In this document: positions 14,897 to 19,906 of the stretch, one piece after another
Position numbering within the stretch: position 1 is the first letter of the stretch
Layout of the letters: each line of letters opens with the position of its first letter
Notes under the pieces: generated by a model
Told to the model about the DNA's origin: nothing
The model's input: only the letters and a program-made list of their open reading frames with translations
Database searches by the model: none
Assembly (NCBI GenBank): GCA_938014865.1
Contig: CALLQJ010000317.1
Span: 1-19,906, forward strand
Length of the DNA stretch: 19,906 nt
Direction of reading: 5' to 3'
Origin: an uncultured Fastidiosipila sp.
Lineage (GTDB): Bacteria > Bacillota > Clostridia > Saccharofermentanales > Fastidiosipilaceae
Position numbers and translations under genes: made by a program

Positions 14897-16933
14897 ATGC
14901 AGAACAGAAAGAATATCTTAGATCTTGCCGTACAAAAAACAAACGTTGAATACAGAGTCGATGAGGGCACCTGGCAGCCTGCGGAAACTGAATCGTCGCT
15001 GGCGTGTGGTGATTTAAAAACAGAAGAAGCAGCAGGCGTACTGATTGTTTCAGCCGCTTATAAGCTGCGGATCACCAAACAACGATTTTCCCGGCAGCAT
15101 TTTTTCCGTCATGACGGTGCTCTGCGTCTGACAATTCCGCTTCGCTTTGAAGGCAATCTTCTTTGCATCTATCAGCATAAGGACTGGTGGACAAGACCGG
15201 CTTTTGCGGCGGAATTATCCATGATCCCGCCCCGGACTCAGATGATTTTAGGTCGGGAAGCCAATCATTACTTTCTTTTGCTGACCTCTGCTTCAGAGAT
15301 CTATCGCGGGGATTTTTTTCCGGCGGATGAGGCGAATGAAGGGGTCCGTTTGATTCTCAGTTCGAATTCCGTGAAACTTAACAGCTTGACAGCCCCCTGC
15401 TTTGCCTTTTGTTCCGGCGATAATCCATACACACTTATTCAGCAGGCCGTGAAAGCCTTGGCAGCGTTTTCCTCTTCTGCCTCACTGCGTGAGGATAAGA
15501 CGTTTCCGGAACTGTTTGAATACCTGGGCTGGTGCAGCTGGGATGCCTTTTATCATGAGGTCAGCCGGGACGGTCTTGTAGAAAAAATGCAGGAACTAAA
15601 AGAAAAAGAAGTGCCGATCGGCTGGGCTTTGATTGATGACGGCTGGTCCGAAGCGGATTACAATACGCAACAGCTGGAAGGTCTCGATGCCCGAAGCAAA
15701 CAATTCCCGGATAAACTTGCCGGTACAATCCGAGACATGCAGCAAGCTTTCGCCCGGGAATTAAAAATAGGTGTTTGGCACGCTTCAATGGGCTATTGGA
15801 ACGGTATTAAACCCGACAGTCCTGCGGCTGTAAGACTGGCAGACTGTCTGGAACATGTACCGGACGGACGTCTTATTCCTGCCTCAGACAGCGGGCAGGC
15901 TTTCGCCTTCTGGAATTACTGGCATGCTTACTTAAAAAAGCAAGGTGTATCTTTTGTAAAAGCAGACGGTCAAAGTGCAAACTCGCTTTTCCGCTGGGCC
16001 GATACAGATTACGGAACAGCTGCCGAAGCATTCCACACGGCATTGGAAGCGTCGGCCGCCGTGCATTTTTCCGGAAATCTCATCAATTGCATGGGAATGG
16101 CAGCACAGGATGTCTGGCACCGGCCGTCATCTGTCTTGAGCCGCAGCAGTGACGATTTCGTACCGGAGCTTAAAAACAGTTTTGCCGAACATGCTCTTCA
16201 AAATGCATATAATACGCTGTGGCTCGGACAATTTGACTACTGTGACTGGGACATGTTCTGGACCCGACATGAGGACAGTCTGCATCATGCGGTACTGCGC
16301 GCCGTCAGCGGAGGTCCTGTCTATATCAGTGATAAAACAGGCGAAACCGATCCCGCTCTGTTAAAAAAACTGGCAGATCCGCAGGGCAAAATTTATCGTT
16401 GTGACAGGCCGGCTGTCCCCGCCCAAGACTGTCTTCTGCAAGATCCGTTCAAACAAAACTATTTGAAAATCATAAATCGCAGCACTTACTTCGTCATCAT
16501 GGCTTTATATTCATTTACTGATAAAAAGCAGAGCGTCAGCCTCTGCCCCGAAGACTTTATGTCGGAAGGTTCTTATCTGGCTTATGAACATTTTTCGGGT
16601 GAGCTGCTAAATTTGCCGAAGGAGACGGAATTGCCCGGAGATGCCGTACGCTTATTTATTATCTTTCCGGACAATGATGATCTTCACGCCATCGGTTTAA
16701 AAAATAAATTTATCAGCCCTGCTGTCAGCGAAAAAACATGGCAGATCGGCCGCAAGAAATATTTCCTGCTGCGTGAAACAGGACCATTTCTTCTGTACAG
16801 CCGGAAAAGAATCCAAGAAATAAAGCTAAACGGAGAAACTATTCCTTTCACGGAAGAAGATCATCTCTATTTATGCGATCTTCCCGAAGGCAAGGATCCT
16901 TTGATCCTTGAATGTCTTGTTGAGAAACTCTGA
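14897..16933 (+). CDS. GH36 raffinose-synthase/Sip1-type alpha-galactosidase
   Basis: Member of the raffinose synthase/seed-imbibition branch of glycoside hydrolase family 36, 678 residues. Seen: LGWCSWDAFYHEVS (W212-D216), ALIDDGWSEAD (D247, D248), IGVWHASMGYWNGI, the nucleophile motif FVKADGQS (D357), and the acid/base region SRSSDDFVPE (D419, D420). No signal peptide, so it acts in the cytoplasm. An ATG at 14891 abuts the AAAGGG site; the ATG at 14897 has proper spacing and is chosen. It lies 53 bp after the aldolase as the last gene of the operon. Plant members transfer galactose between sugars, whereas bacterial and archaeal relatives are mostly alpha-galactosidases. Likely substrates are alpha-galactosides such as raffinose-type sugars, galactosylglycerol or galactomannan side chains; which one is inference. 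Confidence 0.88.
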   Translation: MQNRKNILDLAVQKTNVEYRVDEGTWQPAETESSLACGDLKTEEAAGVLIVSAAYKLRITKQRFSRQHFFRHDGALRLTIPLRFEGNLLCIYQHKDWWTRPAFAAELSMIPPRTQMILGREANHYFLLLTSASEIYRGDFFPADEANEGVRLILSSNSVKLNSLTAPCFAFCSGDNPYTLIQQAVKALAAFSSSASLREDKTFPELFEYLGWCSWDAFYHEVSRDGLVEKMQELKEKEVPIGWALIDDGWSEADYNTQQLEGLDARSKQFPDKLAGTIRDMQQAFARELKIGVWHASMGYWNGIKPDSPAAVRLADCLEHVPDGRLIPASDSGQAFAFWNYWHAYLKKQGVSFVKADGQSANSLFRWADTDYGTAAEAFHTALEASAAVHFSGNLINCMGMAAQDVWHRPSSVLSRSSDDFVPELKNSFAEHALQNAYNTLWLGQFDYCDWDMFWTRHEDSLHHAVLRAVSGGPVYISDKTGETDPALLKKLADPQGKIYRCDRPAVPAQDCLLQDPFKQNYLKIINRSTYFVIMALYSFTDKKQSVSLCPEDFMSEGSYLAYEHFSGELLNLPKETELPGDAVRLFIIFPDNDDLHAIGLKNKFISPAVSEKTWQIGRKKYFLLRETGPFLLYSRKRIQEIKLNGETIPFTEEDHLYLCDLPEGKDPLILECLVEKL

Positions 16934-16961
16934 ATAAACATCGGAGTTTACTCCCATATAA

Positions 16962-17000
16962 GAAGGAGCCGACATCCCCGGCTCCTTCATTTTTATTTTT
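16962..17000 (+). terminator. Rho-independent terminator of the kinase/aldolase/GH36 operon
   Basis: Perfect 10-bp stem GAAGGAGCCG / CGGCTCCTTC (16962-16971 and 16979-16988), 7-nt loop ACATCCC, followed by ATTTTTATTTTT. It lies 28 bp after the GH36 stop. Strong canonical form on the plus strand. Confidence 0.93.
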
Positions 17001-17044
17001 CTGCGCAGGATAGCTGTTTCGCCTGGAGAAAAAGAGCAACCTCC

Positions 17045-17080
17045 TGCTTAAGAAAAGGACCGTTTTTCACGGTCCTTCTT
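17045..17080 (-). terminator. Rho-independent terminator of the surface-protein gene
   Basis: Perfect 9-bp stem AAGGACCGT / ACGGTCCTT (17055-17063 and 17069-17077) with a 5-nt loop. On the minus strand it is followed by TTCTTAAG, and on the plus strand by a pyrimidine-rich CTTCTTCCTCTTTTAT, so it may work in both directions. It lies 36 bp after the surface-protein stop and completes a convergent terminator pair. Confidence 0.8.
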
Positions 17081-17113
17081 CCTCTTTTATGCTTTTCACT
17101 ATGCCGCGGCAAA

Positions 17114-19735
17114 TTAATAATCCCTCCGCCGCTTCATCACAATCATCAGAATAATGAGGGCAATCAAGCCGGCCGCTAAGACGCCGATCATAATTTTCAA
17201 AAGCACCGGCACAATCATTTTGGCCCGCGAAATAATACGGCTTTCTTCCGTGCTCGCCGCTGTGTTCTCGTCTGCTTCAGAACTCGGAAGCTCACTGAGA
17301 GAAGGCCTTGTGCTCGTCATGTCGCTGCTGCTTTCACTTGTCTTCTCATTTGTCGTCATCATCGGGAAATACTGACTTTGCTTGGGCAGCGTAATACGGA
17401 TGGTTTCATAGCTTGTCGTTTCCGAAGGCGCTGCCGTCGTCGTGCTCGTCGTCAGGGCTGTGCTCGTTGTGATTTCGGCCGTTGTCGTCGTTGTTTCCGG
17501 CGTTGGCGCCGGCGTCGGACTCGGCGTGGGCGCTGCCGTCGTCGTAGTCGGGGCAGCTGTTGTGCTCGGCGCAGCCGTCGTCGCAGTCGGGACCGCTGTT
17601 GTGGTCGCTGCTGTCGTCGTGCTCGCTGCCGTCGTTGTCGTCGGCGTCGCTGTCGTCGCTGCGGGTGCCGTCGTCGTAGTCGGCGCTTCTGTCGTCGTCG
17701 GAACGGCTGTTGTCGTTTGGGGAAGCGTCGTCGGGACAGCCGTCTCTGTCGGGGGCGCGCTGCTCGTCGGGAGCATCGCTGTCGTACCGGAGCTGCTCCC
17801 GGAAGGCTGCGTCGTGCCGGCGGGTTCCGTCGTCCCTGCGGGGGTCGTTTCCGCAGGCTGTGTCGTTTCCGGCGGTGCTTCTGTTGTCCAGAAGGGATAA
17901 AGACGAATCAGACGATCACGCTCTAACGCGTTAACCTTTGTACCCGCTTCGACCGTTTCATCGTCGGCAGCGTTTTTCCAGCCGGCCAGGTAAAAGCCGG
18001 AAGCGCTCAGCTCGGGCAGGGGGATCTCGCCGGAGGCGGCCGGATCTTCGTCATACGCGACTTTCACCGCGGGCGGCAGCTCGACCTCGGGCCCCTCTTC
18101 TTTTTCATTTTTTACATAGAGGACCGTTACCACATCCCCTTCATAAATACCTTCCCCTGTTTCGCTGCTCAGCACCCGCATGCCGTAGGCATCGGCCGTA
18201 AAATAATCCGTGATCGTCTCCGGATCGTGGAACTCGGCGAAATCCTTCGTAAACGGGCGGTCCGCCGCCTCTGAATGCACGCCGATCGCACTCTCTCCCA
18301 AGTCCCTCAAGAGGATCACCCGGGCCTTCTGAGCCAGGAAAAGATTATTCGCATGTTCCGCAGAAGAGCCGACGCGGGCAGCATTGTCCTTTATCCGGAC
18401 ATTTCTGACGAGCCGGAAAGTCTCGGCGGCATAGACACCGGCACCTTCGTCCTGACAGCGATTATGCATAAGCTCGAGTTCATCCAGGACAAGATCGCCG
18501 CCCAAAAGCATGATGCCGCCTCCGGACTGCTCTGCCTCATTATTTTCTATGCGGAGTTCCGAGATCCGCATATCAGGGTTCGTGCCTTCGGCTCCTGTCA
18601 GATAAAGGGCACCCCCGTTGCTTGCTTTGTTTTCAGCGATAGCATAGGCCCGCGCGATCAAGAGCGTACTTTCGGAATAAACGGCACCGCCGTTTGTCCC
18701 GGCTTCATTTTTGCGGAAACTGTCCTGCTGTGAAATAAACGTTCCGCCGGAACGGACGGCACCGCCCGCATTGACGGCCTTATTTTCGGAGTAGGTATTA
18801 TTAAAGCTTTCAATCCGGGCCCCGGCCGAATAAATGGCGCCGCCTTCGTCCGCTTGATTGTCAGAAAATACGCAATTTTCAAGCTCGGCGGAGGCTTCAT
18901 GCCCGGCATAAATGACCCCGCCTTTGCTCATGCTGTTGCCGTTTTGGCTGAAGCTGCAGTTTGACGCCTGAAGGCTGCTCCCGGCGCCGTGAAGGTAAAT
19001 CGGGCCGACGGCCGAACTTTCCGCCGCGTCCGGACGATAGCTGTTGTTTGAGGAAAAGCTGCAATCATTCAAATTCAGCGTACCGTCAAAGACCGTCAGG
19101 ACGCTGCCGGAGCTGTCCAATACAGCCTCTTCGCCGGGCTCGCTGCGGTCCAGGCCCGTAAAAACCGTTTCCGAAGAACTTATGCTTCCCTTGTCTTTCA
19201 CGACGACGGCGCCGTCTGCCGATGTGATGTAATCCGAAAAGACGACGCCCTTCCCGATTTTAACGGTCCCGCCTTTAACCGTCAGCATGGCTTTGGCGGA
19301 AGGATGGGCCTGATCTTTATCCGGATTCTGCAGCTTCAGGCCGAAGTCTTCCGCTGTTTCATCCCCTGCCAATTCCAGGTATGTACCGGCTCCGCTGACG
19401 ACGATGCCGCCGCAGGCTCCGTCTTTATTGCTGAAATTAATGTGATAATCCTGGGCGATGATGGTCACCTGCTTATCATCGCTGATGACTAAATCTTCCG
19501 CCGTCATATCGATGTCTTCAAGAAGCGTGATCGTCACCTCCGCCCCCGCCGGCGGATCGTTGACGGCATTTTGCAGTTCTTCAATGCTTTCCGCTGTATA
19601 CTCGTAGCCTTCGGCCGCGAGTTCAGGCGCGAAAAAAAGCCAGGCATTCGTCAGTAAAACAAGGGTAAACAGGCCGCTCAGCACGCTCGAGCTGCGCCGG
19701 CGCCTCCGCCTCCTCTGTCCTCTTTTTCTCAGCAT
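17114..19735 (-). CDS. Large surface protein: beta-helix repeats, Thr-rich stalk, C-terminal membrane anchor
   Basis: Predicted secreted, cell-surface protein of 873 residues with no enzyme motif. Domains seen: (a) N-terminal signal with an unusually basic n-region (seven consecutive Arg at 8-14) and a hydrophobic core VLSGLFTLVLLTNAWLFF; (b) about residues 45-440, a right-handed beta-helix type region with repeats of GGAIYS/GGAVRS/GGAVYS and FSDN/YSEN/FRKN motifs about every 23 residues, reminiscent of chlamydial Pmp and other pectin-lyase-fold adhesins; (c) about 560-612, a small domain with FYLAGWKNAADDET resembling bacterial InlB_B/Listeria-Bacteroides repeats; (d) about 613-775, a Thr/Pro/Ala mucin-like stalk; (e) about 840-866, a transmembrane helix followed by KRRRDY. 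No LPXTG motif is visible, so it is probably membrane- rather than sortase-anchored. Start: ATG at 19735 with a GGAGGGG site. Composition is more GC-rich than the sugar locus. Function may be adhesion, which is inference. Confidence 0.88.
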   Translation of the reverse strand: MLRKRGQRRRRRRRSSSVLSGLFTLVLLTNAWLFFAPELAAEGYEYTAESIEELQNAVNDPPAGAEVTITLLEDIDMTAEDLVISDDKQVTIIAQDYHINFSNKDGACGGIVVSGAGTYLELAGDETAEDFGLKLQNPDKDQAHPSAKAMLTVKGGTVKIGKGVVFSDYITSADGAVVVKDKGSISSSETVFTGLDRSEPGEEAVLDSSGSVLTVFDGTLNLNDCSFSSNNSYRPDAAESSAVGPIYLHGAGSSLQASNCSFSQNGNSMSKGGVIYAGHEASAELENCVFSDNQADEGGAIYSAGARIESFNNTYSENKAVNAGGAVRSGGTFISQQDSFRKNEAGTNGGAVYSESTLLIARAYAIAENKASNGGALYLTGAEGTNPDMRISELRIENNEAEQSGGGIMLLGGDLVLDELELMHNRCQDEGAGVYAAETFRLVRNVRIKDNAARVGSSAEHANNLFLAQKARVILLRDLGESAIGVHSEAADRPFTKDFAEFHDPETITDYFTADAYGMRVLSSETGEGIYEGDVVTVLYVKNEKEEGPEVELPPAVKVAYDEDPAASGEIPLPELSASGFYLAGWKNAADDETVEAGTKVNALERDRLIRLYPFWTTEAPPETTQPAETTPAGTTEPAGTTQPSGSSSGTTAMLPTSSAPPTETAVPTTLPQTTTAVPTTTEAPTTTTAPAATTATPTTTTAASTTTAATTTAVPTATTAAPSTTAAPTTTTAAPTPSPTPAPTPETTTTTAEITTSTALTTSTTTAAPSETTSYETIRITLPKQSQYFPMMTTNEKTSESSSDMTSTRPSLSELPSSEADENTAASTEESRIISRAKMIVPVLLKIMIGVLAAGLIALIILMIVMKRRRDY
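17420..17895 (-). repeat. Thr-codon low-complexity tract inside the surface-protein gene
   Basis: DNA dominated on the plus strand by GTC/GTT/GTG and GCC/GCT triplets, i.e. ACN and GCN codons for the Thr/Ala stalk on the minus strand. Near-identical stretches recur; for example GCCGTCGTCGTAGTCGG occurs near 17535 and again near 17667. Such tracts change length by slippage or recombination, so stalk length may vary between strains. Antisense reading frames through it are composition artefacts. Confidence 0.8.
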
Positions 19736-19906
19736 AAACGTCCCCTCCGTTTCGTCCGCTTTCTGCTTTTATTTTACACAATATCGACGGATTTTCACCC
19801 GCTTACAAAGATTTTCCACAAGAGAAAAAAGCGTCTTCTTTTTCTTCTGAAAATGCTCTGTGTTTTTTGCATACAAAGGTCCGTCGGCGGTCGGTCTGTA
19901 TCCGCC
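19736..19906. other. Upstream region of the surface-protein gene
   Basis: 171 bp up to the window edge. It contains the GGAGGGG ribosome site and, on the minus strand, a possible -10 TAAAAT (in GTGTAAAATAAAA) with a weak GTGAAA -35 at 16-nt spacing. Nothing else recognisable; the outermost bases are more GC-rich and might belong to a neighbouring gene outside the window. Confidence 0.35.

Noticed and set aside
17500..17720. Repeated GTC-rich stretches as a CRISPR array or regulatory microsatellite
   Set aside because: The repeats are irregular, have no spacers of constant length, and stay in frame with a Thr-rich coding tract.
17378..17926. Long plus-strand frames (Arg/Cys-rich and Val/Ala/Gly-rich) opposite the surface-protein stalk
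   Set aside because: They are read from the complement of Thr/Ala codon runs, have no ribosome site and give low-complexity products; the minus-strand frame has signal peptide, repeats and anchor.

Overview
The window looks like a chromosomal carbohydrate-utilisation locus of a Gram-positive anaerobe or facultative anaerobe (Bacillota). The signs are AGGAGG-type ribosome sites, a lipoprotein-type solute-binding protein with a CUT1 ABC importer, a ROK repressor, sigma-A-like promoters, and a membrane-anchored Thr-rich surface protein with no sign of an outer membrane. Genus cannot be fixed from the sequence. The right-hand surface gene is visibly richer in GC than the sugar locus.

Layout: (1) 1-4527, minus strand: a CUT1 sugar importer (lipoprotein, two permeases, no ATPase) followed by a GH38 alpha-mannosidase that runs off the left edge. 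A stem-loop lies between the lipoprotein and permease genes, and a good promoter lies at 4564-4592. (2) 4528-5073: a long AT-rich regulatory stretch plus a cluster of nested hairpins. (3) 5074-12318, minus strand: a tightly packed five-gene operon of GH13_18 (sucrose-phosphorylase-type) phosphorylase, GH2 beta-mannosidase-like enzyme, metallo-beta-lactamase-fold hydrolase, ROK repressor and four-carbon-acid-sugar (DUF1537/OtnK-type) kinase. Its first genes overlap (TGATG; 41 nt). (4) 12319-12490: divergent control region. (5) 12491-16933, plus strand: FGGY sugar kinase, class II ketose-bisphosphate aldolase, and a GH36 raffinose-synthase/Sip1-type alpha-galactosidase, ending in a strong terminator. 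(6) 17114-19735, minus strand: an unrelated large surface protein (signal peptide, Pmp-like beta-helix repeats, Thr-rich stalk, C-terminal membrane anchor).

How the genes may work together (inference): none of the four glycosidase/phosphorylase proteins whose N-terminus is visible has a signal peptide, so glycosides are probably imported intact. In the cytoplasm they would be cut by alpha-mannosidase, beta-mannosidase and alpha-galactosidase or phosphorolysed by the GH13_18 enzyme, and the products fed through two kinases and an aldolase into glycolysis. ROK is the obvious regulator. The two minus-strand promoters share an identical 13-bp sequence overlapping their -35 boxes, so the importer/GH38 and phosphorylase/GH2 operons probably form one regulon. 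The combination of a DUF1537 kinase, an FGGY kinase plus aldolase, a GH13_18 phosphorylase and mannosidases is not one I recognise as a described pathway.
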